Source: Clostridiales bacterium
Lineage (GTDB): Bacteria; Bacillota; Clostridia; Christensenellales; Borkfalkiaceae
Direction of reading: 5' to 3'
Assembly: GCA_021635425.1 (NCBI GenBank)
Contig: JAJWOJ010000033.1
Location: forward strand, 1-11,909
DNA length: 11,909 bases
The notes under the pieces are model-generated. The model saw only the letters and a list, made by a program, of their open reading frames with translations. It did not search any database and had not been told where the DNA came from. Both the position numbers and the translations under genes were made by a program. Position 1 is the stretch's first letter; every line of letters begins with the position of its first letter. Shown here one piece after another: positions 1 through 7,533 of this stretch.

Positions 1-154
1 TCGTTACCGAAATATCGGAGGAAATAAGCACGTCTTCGAGGTCTTCGTAAAAATCGTCGCCGATCTTATCTCTCGCGAAGAGCTGACGAAGCTTGCTGCC
101 TATACCTTCCTTGGTTTTTTTTAACGCTCCGAAAAGCTTAGAAAAAAATCCCAT
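1..154 (-). CDS. ftsY: Signal recognition particle receptor FtsY, N-terminal part (runs off the window)
   Basis: The first 51 codons of a gene that continues beyond the left edge. FtsY is the SRP receptor GTPase that docks ribosome-SRP complexes at the membrane. The visible protein begins MGFFSKLFGALKKTKEGIGS, a short amphipathic, basic start typical of FtsY. It continues into an acidic helix (DDFYEDLEDVLISSDISVT, about residues 33-51) that matches the beginning of the NG-domain helical bundle, the 'LEELLIQADVGV' region of the family. The GTPase motifs lie outside the window. The long acidic A domain seen in E. coli is absent, as is usual in Bacillota. The ATG at 152-154 is preceded by AAAAGGA at a spacing of about 8 nt. 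Its position directly after smc matches the conserved rnc-smc-ftsY order and supports the call. Identity rests on a short stretch plus this context. Confidence 0.88.
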   Translation of the reverse strand, partial: MGFFSKLFGALKKTKEGIGSKLRQLFARDKIGDDFYEDLEDVLISSDISVT

Positions 155-281
155 TTGCGTTTTCCTTTTATATAATATAGTATTTTTTCGTTTATCTTTA
201 CCCGCGCGCGATAAACGCGGCTTTAAACGACATCGCGCGGGAGCAGATTTTGCTCCCGCGTAAAATGCCTGCGATAAATTA
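155..281 (-). other. smc-ftsY intergenic region with two inverted repeats
   Basis: A 127-bp gap between the smc stop and the ftsY start. It holds a GC-rich perfect hairpin (236-260), then an 8-bp inverted repeat CGTTTATC/GATAAACG (189-196 with 210-217, 13-nt loop). Next to ftsY is an AT-rich stretch (about 160-188) containing TATATTATATAA on the minus strand. The AT-rich stretch could hold a -10 element for a separate ftsY promoter, but I see no convincing -35 at the right distance. Neither repeat is followed by a T-run on the minus strand, so read-through from smc into ftsY is plausible. Confidence 0.5.
236..260 (-). other. Strong GC-rich hairpin just after smc (no U-tract)
   Basis: On the minus strand, CGCGGGAGCA pairs perfectly with TGCTCCCGCG around a 5-nt loop (arms 251-260 and 236-245). 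The stem is 10 bp and mostly G-C. It lies 21 bp after the smc stop codon. The bases that follow on the minus strand are CGATGTCGTTT, not a T-run, so it does not look like a standard intrinsic terminator. A role as an mRNA-stabilising 3' end, processing site or partial attenuator is inference. It could also be an RNase III substrate, although the perfect stem is short for that. Confidence 0.6.
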
Positions 282-3200
282 TTATGTACCGAGCGTATCC
301 ACGACTTCGGCAAGTTTAACCGAGACTATTCTCGAAACGCCCTTTTCCTGCATGGTTACGCCGAAAAGCGCGTCCGCAAGACCCATCGTAACCTTTTTGT
401 GGGTTATAACGATGAACTGCGTATCGTCCGAGAAGTTTCTGAGGTAATTTGCAAATCTTTCTACGTTTGCATCGTCGAGCGCGGCTTCGATTTCGTCAAG
501 CACGACGAACGGCATCGGTTTAAGCTTCAAAATCGCGAAGAGAATTGCGATTGCCGTGAGCGACATTTCGCCTCCGGACAAAAGCGATATCTTCTGAAGT
601 TTCTTCCCCGGCGGCTCTGCGACGATTTCGACACCCTGTTCGAGCGGGTCGTCCGTTTCGCCTTGTTCCAGAATAAGATCTGCCGATCCGCCGCCGAAAA
701 GCTCTTTGAATATTCTCGAGAAGTTTGCTCTGATTTTCGCAAAACCCTCGGAGAATTTTTCGCTCATTTCGTTGGTTAAATCCGCTATAACGTTTTTAAG
801 ATCTTCTTCGGCTTTCAGAAGGTCGTCACGCTGAGTTGCCATATCCTGATATCTCGCGTCCAACGCGTCGAAATCCTCGATAGCCGTGTGGTTTATGCTT
901 CCGAGCGAACCGATCTTCTTTTTGAGCCTCGTGATTTCCTGTGCGGAAGTCGTGATATCGTAATCGGGGTCGGCGTTGGGAAGAGCGTCCTCGTAAGTGA
1001 TATTGTATTCCTCGGCAACCCTTTGCTGCATGTATTCGATTTCGCTGTCGATCTTGGAAAGCGAAACTTCTTCGCTGTATTTTCTTTCGCTGAGCTTGGT
1101 AATTTCCGCCTGAACCATTTCGCGGCGAAGGTTATCCTGAGTCGCGCTTTCGTTAAGTTCGGCTTTTCTTCTTTCAAAAGAAGCCCTCTTATCTTTAAGA
1201 GTTTGCAGATATTCTTTCTGCGAACCCGTGAGAGCGACTTTTTCGACTTCCGTCATAAGCCCCGAGATAATCGAATCGTCGTTGTCTATCGTAGCCTGAT
1301 TTTTTTCTCTCGTTGCGGCAAGCGTTTCTCTTTCCGATTCCATGCGGGCGATATCTTCGCGGGAAGCCTTGATTTCCGCCTGAAGCGCGCCGAGTTTTGC
1401 CTGAATGCGGACGTTCTCGTCAACAAGCTCGTCTCTTCTCTTCTTATATTCGTCGAATACGCTCTGATTTTTAACCGCGTCGGAAGACGCGCTCTGTTTT
1501 TTCTGTTCCAAAGCCTGGTTACCGCTTTCGATATCGGAATATTCTCTGTCGATTTCGGTAATTCTCGAAGAAATGAGCGCGATGGAATTTCTGCAACCCT
1601 CGATTTCTTTCTTTACGTCCTCGATCTTTATTTCGATTGCGGCAATCTGCTCTTTAAGCGCGACCGACTTCTGTCTCAAATCCTGTAAGGACGTGTTAAC
1701 CCTGTCGAGTTCGCGTTTCTGCTCGGCAACCTGCGCTTCGAGCTGAGCGCGCTTGTTCGTCCTTCTTTCCATTTCGTCTTTCTTTTCGGCAATAAGCTTG
1801 TCCGCGTCGTCGAGCTTTCTGTCCATGGAAAGTATTCCCGACGCGCCTTGCTTTCTCGATCCTCCGGACATCGAACCGTTGGACGACAATACGTCGCCGT
1901 CAAGCGTTACGATTCTGAAACCGAAACGGTATTTTTTAGCGATATTGGTCGCGTTTTCGATCGTATCTACAATCAACGTGTTTCCGAGAAGGAATTTGAT
2001 TACGTTGTCGAAATATTTATCGTAAGAAACAAGATCTGTCGCAAGACCCAGCGCGCCTCTTTCGTCCTGAGCGGCTCTCGTATCGGGTCCGTCCGCTCTC
2101 GGCTTCATGGACGATACGGGAAGGAAGGTAACTCTTCCGCCTTCGGTACGTTTAAGGAAATTGATGAGGTACTGCGCGTCGTCGGGAGTTGCGGTTACGA
2201 CGTTCTGCATCGCGCCGCCGAAACACGTCTCTATTGCGGTTTCATACTTCGCGTCCGTTTTGACGAGGTTTGCAACTACGCCTTTTATTCTCTTAGCCAC
2301 TTCGGGATTGCTCTTTCCGCTGTTTAAAAGATGTCTTACGGAAACGGGGAATCCCTCGAAGTTATCCCTAATACTTGCAAAAGTACGCTTGTTTGCCTCT
2401 AACGCGGCTATTTCGGAATTGAGTTTGAAAATACGCGAATTGATATCCGAAATATAAATATTCGTAGCCGCGATATCGTTTTCTTTATCCTTGATATCGT
2501 TTTTGGTGCTGGCGATAAGTTTTTCCGTCTGAGCGAGTTCGGTTTGCTTAACCGTGTTTTCCATGGTAAGCTCGGAAAGTTTACCGGAGAGCGCGTCGAG
2601 TTTGTCGTTGGTTTCCTTCTGTCTCGCTTCGATGACGTTCTTTTCGGAAGAAAGCGCGCCGATATTCTGCTTCAGATCCGCCAAGGACTCCACGCTTTTT
2701 AAAATAGCGTCCTGCGCGTCCCTCTGATTTTGTTCGCCCTCGGAGATAGCCGCCGTTACTCTTGCGAGTTCGGTACTTACTTTGCCGCCCTTGATTTCGA
2801 GTTCGGCAAGCTGTTTCTCGTTTTCGAGTACCCCGTCCTTTTTGGAGGCGATTTCTCCCGCAAGTTCCTGAAGACGGTTTTCCGCGTCGAGAATTTCCTG
2901 ACGAAGACGCTTTATTTCGTTTCTGAAATAATTGATTTTTTCGCCGTAAACCTTTGCGTTACCCGATTGACGCTCGAACTCCTGCGTTTTTTCGAGAAGC
3001 TCGTCGTTAACCTGTTTTACGTATTCGTCCGCGTCGGCGATTTCTTTCTGATGTCTATTATAACTCTTTATCGCGTCGTCGAGTTCCGCGCTTCTTAACG
3101 CAAGTTCGTTTACGATACCTCTGATACGATCGTTGATCGTCGCCTTTGCCTGCGACGCATGCGAGGATTTATAGAGATACGCATTTACTTCGTGATATTT

Positions 3201-3869
3201 GAGTTCTTCCGATAAAGCCTGATAACTTCTCGCTTTTTCGGCTTGCTTTCTGAGCGGTTCGAGCTGATTTTCAAGCTCGGACGTTATATCCGAAATACGG
3301 ACGATATTATCTCTCGTTCTGTCGAGTTTTCTGGACGTTTCGAGCCTTTTCTGCTTTGTTTTCGCAATGCCGACGGCTTCCTCGAAAATCGTTCTTCTGT
3401 CCTCGGGTTTGGACGAAAGAATTTCGGCAACCTTTCCCTGCCCGATAATGGTGTAACCTTCTTTGGAAACACCCCCTTCGCGGAGATAATCGACGATATC
3501 TTTAAGTCTCGCGAGTTTTCTGTTGACGTAGTATTCGCTTTCGCCCGATCTGTACAGTTTTCTGGTGAACACGACTTCGTTATACTCGAGATCTTTAAAC
3601 ACGTGGTCGGTGTTATCGAAGACGAGCGAAACTTCGCAGTACGACAAAGGTTTTCTGTTTTGCGTACCGTTGAAGATAACGTCCTGCATGTTGGAGCCGC
3701 GGAGCTGTTTTGCCGACTGCTCCCCTAAAACCCATCTTATCGCGTCCGCAACGTTGCTCTTTCCGCAACCGTTCGGACCTACTATACACGTTACCCCGTT
3801 TTCAAACTGTATTTCCTGCTTATCGGCGAAAGATTTAAACCCTACGAGTTCGATTCTTTTGAAATTCAC
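282..3869 (-). CDS. smc: Chromosome segregation ATPase Smc
   Basis: Structural maintenance of chromosomes protein, the ATPase core of the ScpAB-Smc condensin that compacts and segregates the nucleoid. At 1195 aa it has the normal full length. The N-terminal head has Walker A GPNGCGKS (31-38). Long Glu/Lys/Gln-rich coiled coils run over about 170-500 and 675-1020. The hinge is at about 500-675 and includes GVVANLVKTDAKYETAIE and the glycine-rich SSNGSMSGG. The C-terminal head has the ABC signature LSGGE (1097-1101) and Walker B with catalytic Glu, FVVLDE (1121-1126), followed by the D-loop region EAALDDANV. Met follows the signature glutamate where Lys or Arg is common, a minor difference. The start is GTG (3867-3869). 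It overlaps the rnc stop as GTGA and has AAGGAG about 9 nt upstream inside the rnc end, so translational coupling to rnc is likely. Confidence 0.97.
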   Translation of the reverse strand: MNFKRIELVGFKSFADKQEIQFENGVTCIVGPNGCGKSNVADAIRWVLGEQSAKQLRGSNMQDVIFNGTQNRKPLSYCEVSLVFDNTDHVFKDLEYNEVVFTRKLYRSGESEYYVNRKLARLKDIVDYLREGGVSKEGYTIIGQGKVAEILSSKPEDRRTIFEEAVGIAKTKQKRLETSRKLDRTRDNIVRISDITSELENQLEPLRKQAEKARSYQALSEELKYHEVNAYLYKSSHASQAKATINDRIRGIVNELALRSAELDDAIKSYNRHQKEIADADEYVKQVNDELLEKTQEFERQSGNAKVYGEKINYFRNEIKRLRQEILDAENRLQELAGEIASKKDGVLENEKQLAELEIKGGKVSTELARVTAAISEGEQNQRDAQDAILKSVESLADLKQNIGALSSEKNVIEARQKETNDKLDALSGKLSELTMENTVKQTELAQTEKLIASTKNDIKDKENDIAATNIYISDINSRIFKLNSEIAALEANKRTFASIRDNFEGFPVSVRHLLNSGKSNPEVAKRIKGVVANLVKTDAKYETAIETCFGGAMQNVVTATPDDAQYLINFLKRTEGGRVTFLPVSSMKPRADGPDTRAAQDERGALGLATDLVSYDKYFDNVIKFLLGNTLIVDTIENATNIAKKYRFGFRIVTLDGDVLSSNGSMSGGSRKQGASGILSMDRKLDDADKLIAEKKDEMERRTNKRAQLEAQVAEQKRELDRVNTSLQDLRQKSVALKEQIAAIEIKIEDVKKEIEGCRNSIALISSRITEIDREYSDIESGNQALEQKKQSASSDAVKNQSVFDEYKKRRDELVDENVRIQAKLGALQAEIKASREDIARMESERETLAATREKNQATIDNDDSIISGLMTEVEKVALTGSQKEYLQTLKDKRASFERRKAELNESATQDNLRREMVQAEITKLSERKYSEEVSLSKIDSEIEYMQQRVAEEYNITYEDALPNADPDYDITTSAQEITRLKKKIGSLGSINHTAIEDFDALDARYQDMATQRDDLLKAEEDLKNVIADLTNEMSEKFSEGFAKIRANFSRIFKELFGGGSADLILEQGETDDPLEQGVEIVAEPPGKKLQKISLLSGGEMSLTAIAILFAILKLKPMPFVVLDEIEAALDDANVERFANYLRNFSDDTQFIVITHKKVTMGLADALFGVTMQEKGVSRIVSVKLAEVVDTLGT

Positions 3870-4879
3870 TTAATCTTTCTCCTTTCTTCGGTTTGGGAAT
3901 ATATCCCTTTCCCTGTTTTTTTATTTTCAGTCGGCTTATTTGCGCCGAATTTGAATCTGTTTTGTGTTTGCGGGCTTTTGCCGGACTTTTTCACAGCCGC
4001 GTTTTCGCCCGCTTTCCCCGCTTTTTTAACCTGCGGCTTCTGAGGTTTTGCGGAGCGAGCCGCCTTATAATCGGCTTGTTCCGTTTTTGCTTCGGACTTA
4101 TTGTTTACCTTATCCGTCCCGCCGTTTTTTTTCGTTCCCGCATCTGTCTTATCGAAATTTTTCGCCGCGCTTTTGTCCGAAAGTTTTAAATACGCCGCGC
4201 TTGCCGCCGCCTGCTCGGCTTCGGCTTTCTTTTTGCCCTGTCCGCTTCCGAGTTTTTTTCCGTTTACGTAAACCGAAACGCTGAACAGCGGGTCGTGTTG
4301 TGGTCCGGATTTGCCTGTTTCCTTATAAATTATGTCACCGAGTTTTTGCTTCTGAACATATTCCTGCAACACGCCTTTGAAATTTATAATCTTCTTTTCC
4401 GCCGCGGGAGTTTCCTCGAGATTCTTCTTTCCCGGTTTAAAATAAGCTATAAGCGTTCGCCTGATGAATTTTCTCGCTTCTTCTCCGCCGCCGTCGATAT
4501 AAATTCCCGCAACCAGTGCTTCGTAAAGATTTTCGCACGCGGCTTCGTGATGTTCCGGGGCGTTTTTTCTTTCGCCTTCGCCGTAAAGTATGTAATCGTT
4601 CAGCCCGAGCCTCACGATTGCCTCCGCAAGCGGCTTTCTTGAAACTATCTGTTGTTTATACAAAGTGAGCTGACCTTCGCCTTCACCCGGGAATCTGTCG
4701 AAAAGGTATTCCGTGACGACGAAGCCTAAAATCGAATCGCCGAAAAACTCCAGCCGCTCGTTATTTTTCCCGCCGTGTTCGTGAGAATAAGACGAATGAG
4801 TGAAACAAGTTCTGAGAAGGGTTTTATCTTTAAAAGAATAACCCAGCCTTTCCTCGCATTCGTACATGACAAATATCAT
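3866..4879 (-). CDS. rnc: Ribonuclease III with a long basic C-terminal extension
   Basis: Double-strand-specific endoribonuclease that processes rRNA precursors and structured mRNAs. The nuclease domain covers about 6-150, with the signature NERLEFFGDSILG at 40-52. E41, E44 and D48 match E. coli E38, E41 and D45. The second active-site motif is ENLYEALVAGIYIDGG (116-131). E120 matches the essential E117, but N117 stands where E. coli has the metal ligand D114. A dsRNA-binding domain follows at about 165-233 (FKGVLQEYVQK, then GKKKAEAEQAAASAAYLKL). The usual family length is about 230 aa. Here 337 aa are encoded, and residues 235-337 form a Lys/Ala/Gln/Asn-rich tail of probable disorder. The ATG at 4877-4879 overlaps the plsX stop (ATGA) and has GGGGGA about 6 nt upstream. 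An ATG four codons later lies too far from that site. Confidence 0.95.
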   Translation of the reverse strand: MIFVMYECEERLGYSFKDKTLLRTCFTHSSYSHEHGGKNNERLEFFGDSILGFVVTEYLFDRFPGEGEGQLTLYKQQIVSRKPLAEAIVRLGLNDYILYGEGERKNAPEHHEAACENLYEALVAGIYIDGGGEEARKFIRRTLIAYFKPGKKNLEETPAAEKKIINFKGVLQEYVQKQKLGDIIYKETGKSGPQHDPLFSVSVYVNGKKLGSGQGKKKAEAEQAAASAAYLKLSDKSAAKNFDKTDAGTKKNGGTDKVNNKSEAKTEQADYKAARSAKPQKPQVKKAGKAGENAAVKKSGKSPQTQNRFKFGANKPTENKKTGKGIYSQTEERRKIK

Positions 4880-5907
4880 ACGTTATCCCCCGACGCGCCG
4901 ACTTCGCCGAGCCTTTTAAGCTCGCTTCCGATCTTCCCGCTTACGTCGGTAACCGCTGCGTTATACGCCTGAAAAATCGCGTTTTTAAACGCTTCCGACT
5001 TTGACGAACCGTGGGCTTTGACTATTATTTTATCCATGCCGAGAAGCACCGCGCCGCCCTTTTTGTTGTAATCCATTCTGTTTTTAACTTTTTTGAACGC
5101 GCCTTTCATAAACAGCGCGCCGAGCGTTGCCGATTTCGACGATTTGATTTCCGTTTTTAAAACGGAGAACAAACACCCCACCGCGCCTTCTAGACTTTTA
5201 AGCGCGATGTTTCCGCTGAATCCGTCCGACACAACCACGTCGTATTCGCCCGATAAAATATCGCGGGCTTCCATGTTGCCGACGAAATTTATATTTTTCT
5301 GCTCTTTCAAAAGCGCGAAAGCTTCTTTCGTGAGCGCGCAACCCTTTTTATCTTCCGTTCCGTTGGATAAAAGAGCTACTTTCGGGTTTTCAACGCCTGC
5401 GACGTTACGCATGTAAATGCTGCCCATAAGCGCGAACTGTACAAGGTTCTGCGGTTTTACGTCTACGTTTGCGCCGCAATCCAAAAGCATGGTTTCGCCG
5501 CCCTTGAGATTGGGAAGCAAAGGCGCGAGCGCAGGGCGAAGAATTCCTTTTATTCTCGGCGTTAACAAAATCGCCGCGGCAAGAACCGCACCCGTAGAAC
5601 CCGCCGAAACGAACGCCTTTGCGTTTTCGTCTGTTTTTAAAAGCTTTGCCGCAACCACTATGGACGAGTTCGGCTTGCTTCTTATAGCTTCCGTCGGCGT
5701 ATCGTCGCAGGTTATCACCTCGTCCGCATTGACGACGGAAACTCTCGATTCGTCATATTCTTTATCTCCGAGCAACTTTCTTATGGTATTTTCTTTACCT
5801 ACGAGAACGACGTCGAAGCCTTCTTTTTCATTAACGGCGTCGATCGCGCCGCTTACAATCTCTTCGGGAGAGTTGTCTCCCCCGAATGCGTCGATTATTA
5901 TTTTCAT
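4876..5907 (-). CDS. plsX: Phosphate acyltransferase PlsX
   Basis: Converts acyl-ACP and phosphate to acyl-phosphate, the acyl donor for PlsY in the first step of phospholipid synthesis. It is a peripheral membrane enzyme. The 343-aa length is normal. Family motifs run in order: IIIDAFGGDNSP at the N-terminus (3-14), FVSAGSTGAVLAA (99-111), LLDCGANVD (141-149), LLSNGTEDKKG (179-189), VVSDGFSGN (225-233) and a C-terminal KAHGSS (297-302). Phe8 replaces the Met of the commoner DAMGGD form, which I take to be conservative. The ATG at 5905-5907 has GGGAG about 6 nt upstream. It follows asnS by 44 bp with no terminator between, and its stop overlaps the rnc start by 4 bp. Bacillota usually have acpP between plsX and rnc, but here it is absent. 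Confidence 0.96.
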   Translation of the reverse strand: MKIIIDAFGGDNSPEEIVSGAIDAVNEKEGFDVVLVGKENTIRKLLGDKEYDESRVSVVNADEVITCDDTPTEAIRSKPNSSIVVAAKLLKTDENAKAFVSAGSTGAVLAAAILLTPRIKGILRPALAPLLPNLKGGETMLLDCGANVDVKPQNLVQFALMGSIYMRNVAGVENPKVALLSNGTEDKKGCALTKEAFALLKEQKNINFVGNMEARDILSGEYDVVVSDGFSGNIALKSLEGAVGCLFSVLKTEIKSSKSATLGALFMKGAFKKVKNRMDYNKKGGAVLLGMDKIIVKAHGSSKSEAFKNAIFQAYNAAVTDVSGKIGSELKRLGEVGASGDNV

Positions 5908-5951
5908 TTAATTCTCCCGCTTACGCGTTGTCTTTGAGTTTTTGTCCGATA

Positions 5952-7346
5952 TCAGTATTCGAGATTATCTACCGTTCTCGGGAAAGGAATTACGTCTCTT
6001 ATGTTTGCGATGCCCGTAAGATACATAACCATTCTTTCGAAGCCGAGACCGAAGCCCGCATGGGTCGTTCCGCCGAATTTTCTGAGGTTTAAATACCAAT
6101 CGTAATCGGCGGGCTTAAGCCCGAGTTCGTTCATTCTCTTAAGCAACACGTCCTCGCGCTCTTCTCTCTGGCTTCCGCCTATAAGTTCGCCTATGCCGGG
6201 AACGAGAAGATCCGCCGCCGCAACGGTTTTTCCGTCGTCGTTCAGGCGCATATAGAACGCCTTGATTTCCTTCGGGTAATCGGTGAGGAATACCGGCTTT
6301 TTATAAACCTGCTCGGTGAGATATCTCTCATGCTCGCTCTGAAGATCGCAGCCCCAGAACACGGGATACTCGAACTTGTCTTTTACGGGTTCGAGAACCT
6401 TTATCGCCTCCGTATAGGTAAGCCTTACGAAATCGCTCGTCATGACGTGCGTAAGTCTGTCGATAAGCCCTTTGTCCACGAAATTATTCAGAAATTCAAG
6501 CTCTGCGGGGCAAGTTTTCATAACGTGCGAAATTATGTGCTTTACCATCGCTTCCGCCATATCCATATCGTCCGAAAGATCGGCGAAAGCCATTTCGGGT
6601 TCTATCATCCAGAATTCCGCCGCGTGCCTTGCGGTGTTCGACCTTTCGGCTCTGAATGTAGGACCGAAAGTGTAAACGTTTCCGAACGCCATCGCATATG
6701 CCTCCGCGGAAAGCTGACCCGAAACGGTGAGGCTTGCCTGCTTTTTGAAAAAGTCCTCCGTATAATCCACCTTGCCGTCCTTTTTGGGAACGTTATTAAG
6801 GTCGAGCGTCGTCACCTGGAACATCGCGCCCGCGCCTTCGCAATCGCTGCCCGTGATAAGCGGAGTGTGAACGTAAACGAAGCCCTGCGAATTGAAAAAT
6901 TCGTGAATGGCGAACGCCGCCTCGCTTCTTATTCTGAAAACCGCGCCGAACGTGTTCGTTCTCGGTCTTAAATAAGCGATTTCGCGGAGATATTCGAGCG
7001 AATGACGTTTTTTCTGCAACGGATAATCGGGCGACGAAGTTCCTTCGACTTCGATTTTTTCCGCTTTTACTTCAAAAGGTTGTTTTGCCTCGGGCGTCAA
7101 CACAAGCGTTCCGTCTACGATGAGCGACGCGCCGACGTTCTGTCTGGCGATTTCGTCGTAATTGTCTATCTTGTCGCGTTCGAAAACAATCTGCACGTTT
7201 TTAAAACAACTTCCGTCGTTAAGCTCGATAAAGCCGAACGCCTTGGAATCTCTTATGGTTTTAGCCCAGCCCATTACGGTGACTTTCTTGCCGCCGAACT
7301 CTTCTTTTTTAGCAAAAATATCTTTTAACAATATTCTCTTTCGCAT
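5952..7346 (-). CDS. asnS: Asparaginyl-tRNA synthetase
   Basis: Cytoplasmic class IIb synthetase that charges tRNA-Asn with asparagine. The chosen start (ATG 7344-7346) gives 464 aa, the normal family length, with GGAG 8 nt upstream. An in-frame ATG at 7427 would add 27 residues that run through the promoter and the preceding terminator, so I reject it. The N-terminal OB-fold anticodon-binding domain covers about 15-105 (VTVMGWAKTIRDSKAFGFIELNDGS). The catalytic core has motif 2 FRAERSNTARHAAEFWMIEPEM (231-252) and motif 3 GFGLGFERMVMYLTG (431-445, R438), followed by IPFPR (453-457), the AsnRS rather than AspRS form. The catalytic segment LLVPGIGELIGGSQREER is also typical. Position 235 is Arg where E. 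coli AsnRS has Asn (FRAENSN). It appears to head the asnS-plsX-rnc-smc transcript. Confidence 0.96.
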   Translation of the reverse strand: MRKRILLKDIFAKKEEFGGKKVTVMGWAKTIRDSKAFGFIELNDGSCFKNVQIVFERDKIDNYDEIARQNVGASLIVDGTLVLTPEAKQPFEVKAEKIEVEGTSSPDYPLQKKRHSLEYLREIAYLRPRTNTFGAVFRIRSEAAFAIHEFFNSQGFVYVHTPLITGSDCEGAGAMFQVTTLDLNNVPKKDGKVDYTEDFFKKQASLTVSGQLSAEAYAMAFGNVYTFGPTFRAERSNTARHAAEFWMIEPEMAFADLSDDMDMAEAMVKHIISHVMKTCPAELEFLNNFVDKGLIDRLTHVMTSDFVRLTYTEAIKVLEPVKDKFEYPVFWGCDLQSEHERYLTEQVYKKPVFLTDYPKEIKAFYMRLNDDGKTVAAADLLVPGIGELIGGSQREEREDVLLKRMNELGLKPADYDWYLNLRKFGGTTHAGFGLGFERMVMYLTGIANIRDVIPFPRTVDNLEY

Positions 7347-7384
7347 AACCGAATCTCCGTAAATACTTTTTGGATATATGTTAT

Positions 7385-7413
7385 ATAATAACATAAATCT
7401 TAATAAAAGACAA
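7385..7413 (-). promoter_or_regulatory. Probable sigma-A promoter of the asnS-plsX-rnc-smc operon
   Basis: On the minus strand, TTGTCT (-35, at 7408-7413) and TATTAT (-10, at 7385-7390) are separated by exactly 17 bp. The predicted start of transcription is near 7378, leaving a leader of about 32 nt before the asnS ATG. That leader is too short for a T-box or other riboswitch. The strong terminator at 7426-7466 lies just upstream and separates this promoter from the small gene before it. The -35 matches the consensus at 4 of 6 positions and the -10 at 5 of 6. Confidence 0.55.
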
Positions 7414-7425
7414 CAAATTTTAACC

Positions 7426-7466
7426 AAAAAAATCGGGCGAAAACGGTTTTTTTCCGTTTTTCGCCC
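7426..7466 (-). terminator. Intrinsic terminator of the small 45-aa gene
   Basis: On the minus strand the arms at 7454-7466 and 7435-7446 form a GGGCGAAAAACGG/CCGTTTTCGCCC stem with one bulged A. The loop is seven A, and a run of seven T (7426-7432) follows shortly after the stem. This is a near-ideal rho-independent terminator for transcription coming from the small ORF. On the plus strand the same stem is followed by only four T, so plus-strand termination would be weaker. Confidence 0.85.
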
Positions 7467-7526
7467 TTTTCAGCCGATATGCGTCGGTTTGCCGTACCGA
7501 CGGTTTTTATTTGCGCCTTTCAGCCG
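7454..7526. repeat. Imperfect 23-26 bp direct repeat flanking a hairpin
   Basis: Two related copies, 7454-7476 and 7501-7526, share the ends CCG/CGG-TTTTT and the segment CGCC(C)TTT(T)CAGCCG with small gaps. The hairpin at 7482-7502 sits between them. Copy one also supplies one arm of the terminator at 7426-7466. This looks like local duplication and decay in non-coding DNA. I know no function for it. Confidence 0.35.
7482..7502. other. Second hairpin in the 3' region of the small gene
   Basis: CGTCGGT (7482-7488) pairs perfectly with ACCGACG (7496-7502) around a 7-nt loop. On the plus strand GTTTTTATT follows, so it resembles a plus-strand terminator, but no plus-strand gene is visible upstream. 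On the minus strand it would be a stem-loop within the 3' untranslated part of the small gene's mRNA, upstream of the main terminator. Confidence 0.5.
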
Positions 7527-7533
7527 CAAGCGA

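Noticed and set aside
888..1688. Long plus-strand open frame opposite smc, and other long plus-strand frames opposite rnc, smc and the transporter
   Set aside because: They lie antisense to clearly functional genes, show biased composition reflecting the opposite coding strand, lack ribosome binding sites and match no family I recognise.
3866..4180. RNase III tail as a separate gene or a frameshifted remnant of acpP
   Set aside because: The tail is continuous in frame with the dsRNA-binding domain, is basic rather than acidic, and lacks the DSL phosphopantetheine motif of acyl carrier protein.
7347..7427. Upstream in-frame ATG (7425-7427) that would add 27 residues to AsnRS
   Set aside because: The extension covers the terminator U-tract edge and the -35/-10 elements, gives a non-homologous N-terminus and lacks a ribosome binding site. 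The ATG at 7346 has GGAG at good spacing and gives the normal length.
7347..7533. Possible T-box riboswitch controlling asnS, because hairpins and a terminator precede it
   Set aside because: No T-box consensus (TGGNACCGCG-like) or specifier-loop layout is visible. A good promoter lies after the terminator and leaves only about 32 nt of leader.
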